Shown here: piece after piece, positions 8,812 to 17,820 of the stretch
Layout: every line of letters begins with the position of its first letter
Position numbering within the stretch: position 1 is the stretch's first letter
DNA from: Pseudomonas sp. NFACC02
GTDB taxonomy: Bacteria; Pseudomonadota; Gammaproteobacteria; Pseudomonadales; Pseudomonadaceae
NCBI RefSeq assembly: GCF_900110765.1
Contig: NZ_FOEO01000001.1
Span: forward strand, 186,001-250,000
Direction: 5' to 3'
DNA length: 64,000 nucleotides
Program-made: the position numbers and the translations under genes
Notes under the pieces: model-generated
The model's input: the letters and a program-made list of their open reading frames with translations, nothing else
Database searches by the model: none
Told to the model about the DNA's origin: nothing

Positions 8812-10209
8812 CTAGACCAGCCGCTCCTGCATCAACGCATTCCGAATGATGACCAACATCGATTCGATGTTCTGACTCCAGTCTGCCGCACCGCTCAGAC
8901 ACAGGCTTTGCTGATGCAGCCCCCGTACGCTGAACAACTCCCCGGGGGCAATGACAATACGTTGATCCAGCAGGCGCTCGAAAACCCGCGTCATGTCGAC
9001 GCGGTGCGTACTGTCCAGCCAGAGCGTGGCACCGCCGCCGGGACGCTCGAAACGGACGTCGTCACCCAGATAGTGGTCAATCATCGTTCCAAGGTTCGCG
9101 GTCCGCTCTTGAAGACTGATGCGCAACCCTTGCAGATGACGGTCCATTTGGCCGGAGCTGTACAAGCGTGCAATCGCTTTCTGTCTGATGGGCGGCAGAC
9201 GAAACGAGCGCAGCAGCATCTGCTGATGCCAGAGTGGCCGCGAATGGCGGCTCAACAGGTAACCAAAAGGCGCTTCCAGTCCGATCGTCTTGTCGAACGC
9301 CCCCAGTATCATCAGCCGCTCAGGGTCGATGAAGTTGCGCAGCGGCTCGACCTGCTGATCAAAACACAGCCCGCCCTGGCTGTCGTTTTCCAGCACCCAC
9401 AGTCCATGCCGGTTCAAGACCTGCGCCAGCAACTGGCGCTGGTCCAACGCCATGACGCGCCCGCGAACGGGGTCCATGCGCGATGACAGGATCGCCATCT
9501 TGACCTCGCCATGTTTCAACAGGCCGTTCAGCTCATCCGGGTTGACCACACCCTCAGGACTGGCGCACCACTCAATGACCCGGATGCCAAAAGACTGCAG
9601 GGTACGCAGCACGCTCCAGCCGCACGGTGATTCCACCAGCACCGCGCAGTCACGCAACTGGAGGGCTTTAAGCACGGTCTTCAAGACACCGGTCTTGTCC
9701 GGTCCGATAAAGACGTTATCGGGGTGCCAGCAACGTTCGGTGGACGTGGTGTAGGACGCCGCGATAGCGGTACGCAGCTCTACGTCGCCGAACGGCTGGA
9801 AGCGTGGATCGGGCTGACAAGGGTAATGACGCATGAGGTCGCGCTCGATGTTCAACAGCGCTCCGTCCAGCGATTGAAGGAGCGTCGGTTCATCGGCACC
9901 GAAGACAAACATGTCTGACCGTCGGGCACTCGCCTGATAGCGTTCGAGCACATCGTCACCTTCACAGTGGATGTCGTTGCACGGCTGGGGCAATGCGTAA
10001 TAACCGGATTTGGGCACGGAACAGATGCGCCCCTCCCTTTCCAGCAACGAGTAGGCATTCTGCACGGTGGAAATGGACACGCGCAGCCGGCGCGCCAGCA
10101 GACGCAACGAAGGCAGCTTGACTGCCGGTCCTCCGGGCAGCTCATTGGTCAGCCTCGACAGATAGCGGTACACCATCTGGTAGGCGAAATCGGTCTTGTT
10201 GTTATTCAC
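8812..10209 (-). CDS. MocR-type regulator (GntR HTH plus aminotransferase-like domain)
   Basis: About 465 residues. The N-terminal GntR winged helix contains LPSLRLLARRLRVSISTVQN and LEREGRI; a fold-type I aminotransferase domain follows. The PLP lysine is present in LGAFDKTIGLEAPFGYL and the PLP aspartate in VLENDSQGG. The C-terminal motif that normally carries the carboxylate-binding Arg (L-R-L-x) reads SLCLSGAADW, so Cys seems to replace Arg. GTG 10209 is preferred because GGATGGGG lies 8 bases upstream; the frame is open to TTG 10233. It follows the PP-loop gene by 105 bases on the same strand, so the two probably share a transcript and the regulator is autoregulated. The controlled pathway is not known. 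Confidence 0.85.
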   Translation of the reverse strand: MNNNKTDFAYQMVYRYLSRLTNELPGGPAVKLPSLRLLARRLRVSISTVQNAYSLLEREGRICSVPKSGYYALPQPCNDIHCEGDDVLERYQASARRSDMFVFGADEPTLLQSLDGALLNIERDLMRHYPCQPDPRFQPFGDVELRTAIAASYTTSTERCWHPDNVFIGPDKTGVLKTVLKALQLRDCAVLVESPCGWSVLRTLQSFGIRVIEWCASPEGVVNPDELNGLLKHGEVKMAILSSRMDPVRGRVMALDQRQLLAQVLNRHGLWVLENDSQGGLCFDQQVEPLRNFIDPERLMILGAFDKTIGLEAPFGYLLSRHSRPLWHQQMLLRSFRLPPIRQKAIARLYSSGQMDRHLQGLRISLQERTANLGTMIDHYLGDDVRFERPGGGATLWLDSTHRVDMTRVFERLLDQRIVIAPGELFSVRGLHQQSLCLSGAADWSQNIESMLVIIRNALMQERLV

Positions 10210-10314
10210 TGGACACACCCCATCCATGCGCAAGGCGCAGGGTCAAATGACAAAAATGCACCGGGTGACGGTCGAAAGCAGACTCTTCGCGCCCGGCGTG
10301 TGAACAGGACGTAA

Positions 10315-11820
10315 TCAACGCCCTGAGATCAGCTCCGTGACCGCTTCACCGGTTTGCAGATCGACCGTCGTCACGTGCCCCTTGTCCGGATCGCTGGCCC
10401 GCACCCGCGCGATGATCGAGCTGTCATCGGTGAAATCCACCCGACGCTTCTCATACAGGTTCTGCAGCCCTTTGAGACTCAACCCGCTGACATCCACCAG
10501 CCATTGAATGACCTGATCCGGCGCCGAAAGCCCCGACAATGCCCTGTGCAGGTCCGCTAGGGCTACCAGCATGCCGGGATGACAGATGCGCAGGAACGCT
10601 TCCAGCTGTGCGCCCGCATCGACGAAGGGTGCGAACAGCAGACACACCAGTTGCGTCTCGCTCAGACCCAATGCTTCCTGCGCATAGCCCGCCGCCAGAG
10701 CACGGCGCTCCTCGAGCTTGTCCGGGCGGTCATAAGCCGCCAGCGCCTGGGTGATCAGGCGCTTGGGCATGCGCTTGCGGCGCATCATTTCAGCCGCCAG
10801 CTCCAGGTACTCGGCAACGCCATCGGCGTACGCGCGCCCCTGGACAAACTGCGCCTTCAGACCTCGCATGTGGGCCATCAGCAACGGGTTGGCGCAGTCC
10901 GATTCACTGAAGCTGAACGCCAGATCATCGAACCGGAATCCCAGGAAATCCGTCAGCAGCGCCCAGTGCTCCTCAAGCCGGAACCCGATCAGGTCGGCCA
11001 CCGTGAGAAACGCAGGCGCAACCGGCTTGTTCGGATACCCCAGCGGCCGCAACATGAATCCGGCCGGTTGTGCTTCTTCACCGTAGAGTTCGCGGTAGTA
11101 AGCTCGCCCCACGCTGTCGATGGTATTCAACGCGGTCATGAAGCCCAGCTTGTGCCAGTTCTCTATCGCCTGCCCTTCATGCCGTGCCAGGCGCATGATC
11201 CAGGTCGCGTACTGCTTCTGCTCCTTGAGCGAGTCGCCACTGATGACCGCATCGACACCTTCGCCCCAACACGCGGCTCGTCCCAGAAACTCGGCCATGC
11301 CCAGGTAACAGCTGTTGCAGAACGTCGTTCTCGCATCCCCTGCGGTCAGATGCCCGCCGAGCAGCATGTCAGATCGGTTCTGCTCCCGCCCGGCACTGGA
11401 AAACGGGAGATCAGGTTCGAACGTCTGGACGTACTGGTGATCGACCACCAGCAATTCCACCCTCGGATCGTCGTGCAGGAACAGCGCGGAGTAGCAGCGA
11501 TGAATGTTGGCCATGACCGCCGAGGTCATCCCGGCATGGCGCATGTTGGCCACCCGCAACTGGAACGTTGCCGGTGCCCGGCCGGCGATGCTCAACTGCG
11601 CGGCGCGCATCAACGCCACGGTATAGGCGCTATCTTTTCCGCCGCTAAAGGCCACCAGAACTTTATAAGTTCCAATGTTCTCCATTCCGCCTGCCGCGAC
11701 GATCAGACGTTGAATCAGTAATTGCAACGCCGTCCGTTCCGCACGATTGAAATAACTCAACAAACGCTGCAGCACTTGTTGATAAACATAGTTCATGGCC
11801 TGCTCGTGAATAGAACCCAT
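10315..11820 (-). CDS. Unrecognised PP-loop (N-type ATP pyrophosphatase) protein
   Basis: 501 residues. The N-type PP-loop is clear: YKVLVAFSGGKDSAYTVALM, with SGGKDS at residues 59-64. A CxxC pair (FCNSCYLGMAEF, Cys168 and Cys171) and SGDSLKEQKQY follow, as in enzymes that adenylate a carbonyl or carry sulfur or metal on cysteines (TtcA, QueC, PAPS-reductase folds). The region after residue 230, including FSFSESDCANPLL, matches nothing I know. Automatic annotation would probably call it PAPS-reductase-like, but the length and C-terminus argue against sulfate reduction. The start at 11820 has AGGTG 7 bases upstream. It is the first gene of a unit with the MocR regulator, behind a pair of direct repeats. 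Product unknown; an ATP-dependent amidation, thiolation or ligation is a fair guess. Confidence 0.8.
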   Translation of the reverse strand: MGSIHEQAMNYVYQQVLQRLLSYFNRAERTALQLLIQRLIVAAGGMENIGTYKVLVAFSGGKDSAYTVALMRAAQLSIAGRAPATFQLRVANMRHAGMTSAVMANIHRCYSALFLHDDPRVELLVVDHQYVQTFEPDLPFSSAGREQNRSDMLLGGHLTAGDARTTFCNSCYLGMAEFLGRAACWGEGVDAVISGDSLKEQKQYATWIMRLARHEGQAIENWHKLGFMTALNTIDSVGRAYYRELYGEEAQPAGFMLRPLGYPNKPVAPAFLTVADLIGFRLEEHWALLTDFLGFRFDDLAFSFSESDCANPLLMAHMRGLKAQFVQGRAYADGVAEYLELAAEMMRRKRMPKRLITQALAAYDRPDKLEERRALAAGYAQEALGLSETQLVCLLFAPFVDAGAQLEAFLRICHPGMLVALADLHRALSGLSAPDQVIQWLVDVSGLSLKGLQNLYEKRRVDFTDDSSIIARVRASDPDKGHVTTVDLQTGEAVTELISGR

Positions 11821-11909
11821 ACGTCAACACCTGAATAACCCGGTACAACCAACCCATCGACTTCGAGACGACAGCCGTCGTGGCAGCAGAGGCGATACTT
11901 CTTCAATGT

Positions 11910-11964
11910 TGTCCTGCAACAACACAATCCAGTTTATTGATCGTCAACAACTGTCCTGCAACAA
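11910..11964 (-). promoter_or_regulatory. Paired direct repeats, candidate MocR operator
   Basis: TGTCCTGCAACAA occurs exactly at 11910-11922 and 11952-11964, 42 bases apart (four helical turns), 90-144 bases upstream of the PP-loop gene. MocR/GabR-type dimers typically bind such direct repeats on one DNA face. On the minus strand TTGACG lies between the copies, with a weak TGTTGT 17 bases on that overlaps the promoter-proximal copy. Confidence 0.6.
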
Positions 11965-12230
11965 GGCCGGGCCACGAACTTGCCCGATGCAGCGTAACGC
12001 CGCGCCCCCGCCAGGCCAATCACCCGGGATCGACATGAGCGTGCAGCGTGATAAAGCGCCCGTGAGGGCGGGTATTCGACACCGTAAAACAGACGGCCAT
12101 GACAATGCATGAGGCATGACTCGTTCCTTGAGTATGAATGACCCCGTTATTATCGGTATCTGAAAAACAATTACAAGGTACAGATCAATGAGGTATTGCC
12201 TGTCAGTAAATGAATAAGCCGTGCCGCTTT

Positions 12231-12248
12231 TTAAACAAGCCTGTTTAA
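12231..12248. promoter_or_regulatory. AT-rich inverted repeat in intergenic region
   Basis: TTAAACA (12231-12237) and TGTTTAA (12242-12248) are perfect complements around AGCC. The repeat lies in an AT-rich stretch (about 12110-12340) inside the 667-base gap between the PP-loop gene and the oxidoreductase gene. I see no gene in that gap. Confidence 0.3.
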
Positions 12249-12334
12249 GTTATCGCCACCGCCTTGCTCCACCACTTGGCAAAACAGCCTGTCGCACGCA
12301 ATCGACCGTGTTTATTCAGCAAAAAGATATATAA

Positions 12335-12367
12335 ACAAAAAAGCCTTCCTGGATCCTGGAAGGCTTT
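12335..12367 (-). terminator. Rho-independent terminator of the 12488-13510 gene
   Basis: AAAGCCTTCC (12340-12349) pairs perfectly with GGAAGGCTTT (12358-12367). On the minus strand the stem is followed by a T-run (TTTTTTGTTT), about 120 bases after the stop of the oxidoreductase gene. Confidence 0.85.
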
Positions 12368-12487
12368 GTCGGGTATTGCATGAATTGTCTGTATTCAGGA
12401 CCGGCATCTGTGAATCGATGACCGGATCACCCTTTTCGACGCCCGGCCAGAAGCGTCGAACGGTAAGCTGAGCACGGTGAATTGCAC

Positions 12488-13510
12488 TCAGGCAGTCTCG
12501 ACTTCCACCACCACACGACCACCGACCGGGCAGCCATCCATCATCCGATGCGCCTCCACGATCTGATCGAACGAAAACACTTTGGTGATCTGCGGCACCA
12601 GCACCCGATCAGCGGTCAACTGGTTGATGTCACGCAGCGCACGTTTAACGGCCTCTTCATCCTGCTGGATGCCCAACTCGGGCTTGCCGGTGAAGTTGCC
12701 CACGCAGTGAACGAAGAACTGAATGTTTTTCTGGAACGCCGCACACGCCGGGAATGGCGTCTGATTGCCACCTTGCAGCCCGTAGAGAATCAAGCTGCCG
12801 CGAGGCGCCAATACATCGCCCAGCATGGACATCTGTGGGCCACCCAGGCCGTCGAGAACAATGTCCACGCCACGGTTGTCGGTGTACTTGTTGATCGCCA
12901 TGAGCAGATCCTGCTCTTCGGTGACCACGACCTTGTCCGCTCCCATTTTCAACAGGTACTCACGGCACGACTCGGTCTTGGTCGCCGCAATGACCTTTAC
13001 GCCCAACGCCTTTCCCAGTTGCAGAAACGCAGGCCCTGCGCAATGGCTGGCGTCCGTCACCAGCGCTGTCTGGCCTGGTTTGGCACGCGCCAGTTCGACG
13101 AATGCGAAATACGCCACCAGCATCGGGGTGTAGTGAACCGCCGCTTCAGCAGGCGTCAGTACGTCCGGATAACGGGTAACGGAGGTATGGGGCAGCGTGA
13201 TCACCTCGCCATACACCGGGTGCACGTTCGGGTCAGCCGAGGGAAAGCTGGCAACCTTGTCGCCCACTTTCAAATCCGCCACGCCATCGCCGACGGCGGT
13301 CACGACGCCGGCCATCTCAGAACCCAGACCGGCAGGCAGCCGGGCCTGGGAGGAAGCCAGATTTTGTCGCCACAGCACGTCGTACCAGGTCACACCGATC
13401 GCCTGGACGCGTATCTGCACCTCTCCGGGTGCTGGCAACGCGGCGGGTCGCTCTTCGATCTTGAGCACCTCGGCCGGGCCAAACTGATGAAAACGGATCG
13501 TGCGGGACAT
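12488..13510 (-). CDS. Quinone oxidoreductase-like MDR family protein
   Basis: 340 residues, medium-chain dehydrogenase/reductase fold. The N-terminal GroES-like domain has GVTWYDVLWRQN and LGSEMAGVVTAVGDGV; the Rossmann part runs from about residue 140 (VTDASHCAGPAFLQLGKALG). The catalytic Zn cysteine and the structural Zn cysteine cluster are absent, so it belongs to the zinc-independent Qor/crotonyl-reductase-like group: NADPH-dependent reduction of quinones or enones is expected, with the substrate unknown. It is transcribed divergently from the LysR gene at 13982 across a 471-base gap with LysR-type palindromes, which suggests LysR control. A good terminator lies downstream. Confidence 0.85.
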   Translation of the reverse strand: MSRTIRFHQFGPAEVLKIEERPAALPAPGEVQIRVQAIGVTWYDVLWRQNLASSQARLPAGLGSEMAGVVTAVGDGVADLKVGDKVASFPSADPNVHPVYGEVITLPHTSVTRYPDVLTPAEAAVHYTPMLVAYFAFVELARAKPGQTALVTDASHCAGPAFLQLGKALGVKVIAATKTESCREYLLKMGADKVVVTEEQDLLMAINKYTDNRGVDIVLDGLGGPQMSMLGDVLAPRGSLILYGLQGGNQTPFPACAAFQKNIQFFVHCVGNFTGKPELGIQQDEEAVKRALRDINQLTADRVLVPQITKVFSFDQIVEAHRMMDGCPVGGRVVVEVETA

Positions 13511-13568
13511 TTCGAACCTCGCCTTATGAACCTTGATGCCATGAACTCTATCCGGGCGCTGCCGGTAA

Positions 13569-13590
13569 CACTATCAGTGGCTATTAATAG
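13569..13590. promoter_or_regulatory. Two adjacent palindromes in the divergent LysR/oxidoreductase gap
   Basis: CACTATCAGTG (13569-13579) and CTATTAATAG (13581-13590) are both perfect dyads, about 60-80 bases upstream of the oxidoreductase start, the usual place for a LysR operator or the promoter it covers. The rest of the gap (13511-13981) holds no gene I can support. Confidence 0.4.
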
Positions 13591-13981
13591 TCGACATGCC
13601 TGTCATCGATTCTGTTGCTGAAAAGCGGTCATTAGATAACCATCGAATGCTCGCCTGTTCAAGCGCGGCCATTGTTCTTTGCTCCTCCCGACATTGCAAC
13701 CTGACGGGTCATTTCCGGATGAACGTGACGATGACAATCGCGCAAACCGTGGCACGCCGGAACGATTTCCCCTGGCTGACGGCTTATATGAGTGGGGCAC
13801 GATCCTTCCCAAAAGGTTCAGCACCGATTATCGACGGGCGTGATGGGTAACACGTTTGTATGCTTGCGGATGAATTTAACAGTGCGGAGAATCAATTTTT
13901 CCTCGTACTATTCGTGCCTGAGCTGAACACTGGCCTGCCATCGTGGCCAACGTATCGACCAATGTCCCTGAGACCCCCGTC

Positions 13982-14896
13982 ATGAATCGCAACGACCTGC
14001 GTCGCGTCGACCTCAACCTGCTCATCGTGTTCGAAACCCTCATGCATGAACGCAGTGTCACGCGTGCCGCCGAAAAGCTTTTCCTTGGTCAGCCGGCGAT
14101 CAGTGCCGCCCTCTCCCGCCTGCGTGGCCTGTTCGATGACCCGTTGTTCGTGCGCACTGGCCGCAGCATGGAACCCACCGCGCGCGCCGTGGAGATTTTC
14201 GGCCTTCTCTCTCCTGCGCTGGATTCCATTTCCACCGCAGTGAGCCGCGCGGCCGATTTCGATCCGGCCACCAGCACCGCAGTGTTCCGCATCGGTCTGT
14301 CTGACGACGTCGAGTTCGCCCTGCTGCCTTCGCTGCTTAAGCGCCTGCGTTCAGAAGCGCCCGGTATCGTGCTGGTGGTCCGTCGCACCAATTACATTCT
14401 GATGCCCTCGCTGCTGTCCTCCGGCGAAATCTCCATTGGCGTCAGCTACACCGATGACCTGCCGGCCAACGCCAAGCGCAAGGTCCTGCGTCGCAGTACG
14501 CCCAAATTGCTGCGCGCGGACACCATGCCCGGTGCAATTACGCTGGATGATTTTTGCGCACGACCGCATGCGCTGGTGTCGTTTGCAGGGGATCTGGGCG
14601 GGTTCATCGATGAGCATCTGGAAAAGATCGGGCGCAAGCGTCACGTCGTGCTGGCGGTTCCGCAGTTCAACGGCCTTGCAACGTTGATTGCCGGCACTGA
14701 CATCGTCGCCACCGTGCCTGATTACGCCGCCGACGTGCTCGCGGCAGCCGGCGGCGTCAGGGCCGAGGAAGTGCCTCTGGAAACGCGCACGTTCGAGCTG
14801 CATATGGCCTGGCGCGGCTCCCAGGACAACGACCCCGGCGAGCGCTGGCTGCGCTCGCGGATCCAGATGTTCTTTGGCGATCCTGACAGTCTTTAG
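13982..14896 (+). CDS. LysR-family transcriptional regulator (NodD-like group)
   Basis: 304 residues. The N-terminal HTH is in LRRVDLNLLIVFETLMHERS and VTRAAEKLFLGQPAISAALS, with LFDDPLFVRTGRSMEPT, the pattern of the NodD/NahR/LinR group that usually responds to aromatic ligands. The effector domain begins near residue 90. I use the ATG at 13982; GTG 13943 is in frame but neither has a strong ribosome site. It is divergent from the oxidoreductase gene, which is its most likely target, and converges on the thiolase gene across 155 bases. Confidence 0.87.
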   Translation: MNRNDLRRVDLNLLIVFETLMHERSVTRAAEKLFLGQPAISAALSRLRGLFDDPLFVRTGRSMEPTARAVEIFGLLSPALDSISTAVSRAADFDPATSTAVFRIGLSDDVEFALLPSLLKRLRSEAPGIVLVVRRTNYILMPSLLSSGEISIGVSYTDDLPANAKRKVLRRSTPKLLRADTMPGAITLDDFCARPHALVSFAGDLGGFIDEHLEKIGRKRHVVLAVPQFNGLATLIAGTDIVATVPDYAADVLAAAGGVRAEEVPLETRTFELHMAWRGSQDNDPGERWLRSRIQMFFGDPDSL

Positions 14897-15005
14897 GTTT
14901 CGTCCTGTTGGTCGACACCCGCCGCGCTTGAAGATCGAGGGCCAGGGGGTGTTTTCATGGGCAGTCTGTCCAGTGAGATTCTTGTTGTTATGAACGGCAC
15001 TTATC

Positions 15006-15031
15006 GAAGAACGGCCAGACGGCCGCTCTTC
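15006..15031 (-). terminator. Hairpin after the CoA catabolic operon
   Basis: GAAGAACGGCC (15006-15016) and GGCCGCTCTTC (15021-15031) form an 11-bp stem with one mismatch and a 4-base loop, 20 bases after the thiolase stop. No T-run follows, so termination is only likely. Confidence 0.5.
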
Positions 15032-15051
15032 AATCCCCCGTCGTGCAAGGG

Positions 15052-16254
15052 TCAAACGCGCTCGATCACCATCGCGACGCCCTGCCCGACCCCGACACAC
15101 AGGCTGACCACGGCGTAGCGCTGCTGGTTACGTTGCAACGTGCGACAAGCACTGAGCACTAACCGGGCGCCCGACGCGCCCAATGGATGCCCGATGGCGA
15201 TAGCACCGCCCAGCGGGTTGACGCGGCTGTCGTCAAAACTGAGCTCCAGGGCCTTGAGGCACGACAACACCTGCGCCGCGAATGCCTCGTTGATCTCGAT
15301 CAGATCCACCTGTGCCAGGTTGATGCCGGCGCGCTGTAACGCCACGTTAATCGCCTGGTGCGGGCCGATGCCCATGACGCGCGGCTCTACGCCTACCACT
15401 GCCGAAGACAGGATTCGGGCCATGGGCGCAACATCGTGGAGCTGGCCAATAGATTGGTTACCCACCAGCAAGACTGCGGCGCCATCGTTGATGCCCGACG
15501 CATTGCCGGCGGTCACGACGCCGCCGGGGAACAGCGGATTGAGCCGCGACAACGCAGCAAAATCGGACTGTGGCCGTGGATGTTCGTCGACGCTGATCAG
15601 TTGGGTTTGCCCCTTGCGCCCCGTGGGCACCTCCACCGGCAGGATCTCATCGGTCAACCAGCCCGACTTCAACGCGTGGGCATAACGACCCTGAGACGCG
15701 GCAGCAAAGTGATCGGCGTCATGGCGGGTGATGCCAAACATCAGGGCCAGGTTGTCAGCGGTCTGCGGCATGCTGTCGTTGCCATACCGCTGCACCAGTT
15801 TCGGGTTGGAAAAACGTGCGCCAATGGTGCTGTCCGCCAGCACTTGAGTGCGGCTGAACGCACTCTCTGCCTTGGCGAGCACCAGCGGCGCCCGCGACAT
15901 GCTCTCGACGCCGCCCGCCAAGTACAGATGCCCTTCGCCACAGGTAATTGCCCGCGCCGCATCGATAACGGCGGACAATCCACTGCCACACAAGCGGTTG
16001 ACCGTCTGGCCCGGCACGGACCACGGCAGGCCGGCGCTGAGCAAAGCGTTGCGCGCCAGGTTGCGGCTGTCCTCGCCGGCCTGGTTGGTGCAACCGAGGA
16101 TCACATCCTCCACGGCGTGCTCTGGCAGACCTGAGGTCAGCATCAGCCGCGCCAGCAGGTTGCCGACCAGGTCATCCGGCCGCACGCCCGACAGGCTCCC
16201 GCCGTAACGGCCAAAGGGGGTGCGCAAACCGCTGTAGACATAGGCATCAAGCAT
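15052..16254 (-). CDS. Thiolase, acetyl-CoA acyltransferase (PcaF/PhaA-like)
   Basis: 400 residues, the standard length of degradative thiolases. Motifs: the acyl-accepting cysteine in VNRLCGSGLS (Cys89), GGVESMSRAP, NEAFA, GHPLGASGA and the final CVGVGQG with the second catalytic cysteine. ESMSRAP and GCTNQAGEDSRN recall 3-oxoadipyl-CoA thiolases (PcaF, PaaJ), but the substrate cannot be decided from sequence. The ATG at 16254 is used because GAGCGAG lies at a suitable distance; a TTG abutting the upstream stop is an alternative. It is the last gene of a five-gene minus-strand operon and would release acetyl-CoA (or succinyl-CoA) from the 3-keto intermediate. Confidence 0.9.
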   Translation of the reverse strand: MLDAYVYSGLRTPFGRYGGSLSGVRPDDLVGNLLARLMLTSGLPEHAVEDVILGCTNQAGEDSRNLARNALLSAGLPWSVPGQTVNRLCGSGLSAVIDAARAITCGEGHLYLAGGVESMSRAPLVLAKAESAFSRTQVLADSTIGARFSNPKLVQRYGNDSMPQTADNLALMFGITRHDADHFAAASQGRYAHALKSGWLTDEILPVEVPTGRKGQTQLISVDEHPRPQSDFAALSRLNPLFPGGVVTAGNASGINDGAAVLLVGNQSIGQLHDVAPMARILSSAVVGVEPRVMGIGPHQAINVALQRAGINLAQVDLIEINEAFAAQVLSCLKALELSFDDSRVNPLGGAIAIGHPLGASGARLVLSACRTLQRNQQRYAVVSLCVGVGQGVAMVIERV

Positions 16255-16272
16255 GGCAAAGTTCTCGCTCAA

Positions 16273-17820
16273 TCAAAGTGGCTCGGCGGCTGCCGGCATT
16301 GGGTTTTCGGCGCTGCACAGGGCAATGCCAAGGCGTGCCCGGCGGCGTAACCAGTTGCTGGGGCGGTAACGCGGGTCGCCGGTGAGGCCATGCATACGCT
16401 CCAGGATCAGCAGCAGTCGCCCCGCGCCCAGGGTGTCCCCCCATGCCAGCGGCCCGTGGGGGTAGCCGAGGCCCAGGCGCACCGCCATGTCGATATCCTC
16501 GACGCTGGCGATGCCCTGCTGAGCGATGTCGCAACCCAGGTTGACAATCGACGCCAGGGTGCGCTGGAGGACAAAACCGCAGCTGTCACGCAGCATTACG
16601 ACCTGACCGCCGTCCCGACTCAACAGCGCGTGAGCGGCGTCCTGCATATCCGCGCGGGTGGCCGGGTTGACCATCAGGCAGCGCAATGCACCCAGCTCCA
16701 GCACGGTATCGATCGCCACGCTGCGGGTCGGGTCGACCCCATGGCGCACGGCCGATTCGCTGGCGTCGTCACCCAAGGGCGCCAACAGACACAACGCGCC
16801 GGGCGATGGGTGCGGCCCCGTCTCGACCTGTGCGCCCAATCGCTCAAGCAGCGCCAGCACACGGGCCTTGCCGAGGTCATCGTCCGCAGCGACCCATACC
16901 GAGGGCAGTTGCGCACGCAACGGTACGGGCTGGGCCTGCGAGGGGGCGCCGCCGTTGCCGTCGTATCGATAAAAGCCCTGGCCAGTCTTTCTCCCCAAAT
17001 GCCCCCCCGCCTGCATCAAGCGCAACAAGGGATGGGGGCGGTAGCGCGGTTCTTCATAGAACTGGTGATACACCGATTCCATCACTGGCAAGCTGACATC
17101 CAGGCCAATCATATCCAGCAACTCGAAGGGGCCCATGCGAAACCCCGCGCCGTCACGTAGCACCGTATCGATCAGCGCGGGTGAAGCCACGCCTTCACTG
17201 AGCATACGCAAGGCTTCGGTGCCATAGGCGCGACCGGCGTGGTTAACGATAAATCCAGGGGAATCCGTTGAGTTCGCCGGGTAATGGCCGATCGTTCGCA
17301 CTAACGCTCGCAGTCGCTCAAGGACCTCCGGTTGAGTGGCAATCCCGCCGATCACCTCCACCAGACGCATCAGCGGCACCGGGTTGAAAAAATGCAGGCC
17401 GGCCACACGCGCTGGGTGCTTGCACACCGATGCGAGCGCAGTGATGGACAGCGAGGACGTATTGCTCGCCAACAGCGTGGTTTCATCGAGCAATTCGTCC
17501 AGGCGTCGGAACAGCTGCTGTTTGGCCTCGAGGTTTTCGACGATCGCCTCGATCACCAGCTCGCAGTCATCCAGCGCTTCCAGGCGATCAACCACCTGCA
17601 CCCGCGCCAGTGCATCGTGCGCCGCCTGTGCGCCGATGCGGCCCTTGCTCTGCAGCATGGCCAGCGTCGTCGCCAATGCACGTTGCGCAGCACTCGCCGC
17701 ACCCAAGCGCACATCAAACAGTGAGACATTCAGGCCAGCCAGCGCCATGACCTGGGCAATGCCCTGCCCCATGGCACCGGCACCGACCACCCCGAGTCTC
17801 TGAATGGGTGATGTGTTCAT
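16273..17820 (-). CDS. 3-hydroxyacyl-CoA dehydrogenase (PaaH-like, two C-terminal domains)
   Basis: 515 residues. The Rossmann NAD site is GVVGAGAMGQGIAQVMALAG; the catalytic His is in LHFFNPVPLMRLVEV; SPGFIVNHAGRAYG follows. It carries two HCDH C-terminal domains in tandem (one ending near LGRKTGQGFYRYDG, the second containing LGLGYPHGPLAWGD), as in PaaH/PaaC-type enzymes of about 505 residues and unlike single-domain short enzymes. It oxidises an L-3-hydroxyacyl-CoA to the 3-keto form. The start overlaps the enoyl-CoA hydratase stop by 4 bases (ATGA), indicating translational coupling. Confidence 0.92.
   Translation of the reverse strand: MNTSPIQRLGVVGAGAMGQGIAQVMALAGLNVSLFDVRLGAASAAQRALATTLAMLQSKGRIGAQAAHDALARVQVVDRLEALDDCELVIEAIVENLEAKQQLFRRLDELLDETTLLASNTSSLSITALASVCKHPARVAGLHFFNPVPLMRLVEVIGGIATQPEVLERLRALVRTIGHYPANSTDSPGFIVNHAGRAYGTEALRMLSEGVASPALIDTVLRDGAGFRMGPFELLDMIGLDVSLPVMESVYHQFYEEPRYRPHPLLRLMQAGGHLGRKTGQGFYRYDGNGGAPSQAQPVPLRAQLPSVWVAADDDLGKARVLALLERLGAQVETGPHPSPGALCLLAPLGDDASESAVRHGVDPTRSVAIDTVLELGALRCLMVNPATRADMQDAAHALLSRDGGQVVMLRDSCGFVLQRTLASIVNLGCDIAQQGIASVEDIDMAVRLGLGYPHGPLAWGDTLGAGRLLLILERMHGLTGDPRYRPSNWLRRRARLGIALCSAENPMPAAAEPL

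Noticed and set aside
11906..12112. 68-codon plus-strand frame upstream of the PP-loop gene
   Set aside because: Low-complexity translation, no ribosome site, and it covers the direct repeats; regarded as chance.
11821..12487. Possible prophage or integration site in the AT-rich gap
   Set aside because: No integrase, tRNA end or flanking direct repeats; AT-richness alone is not enough.
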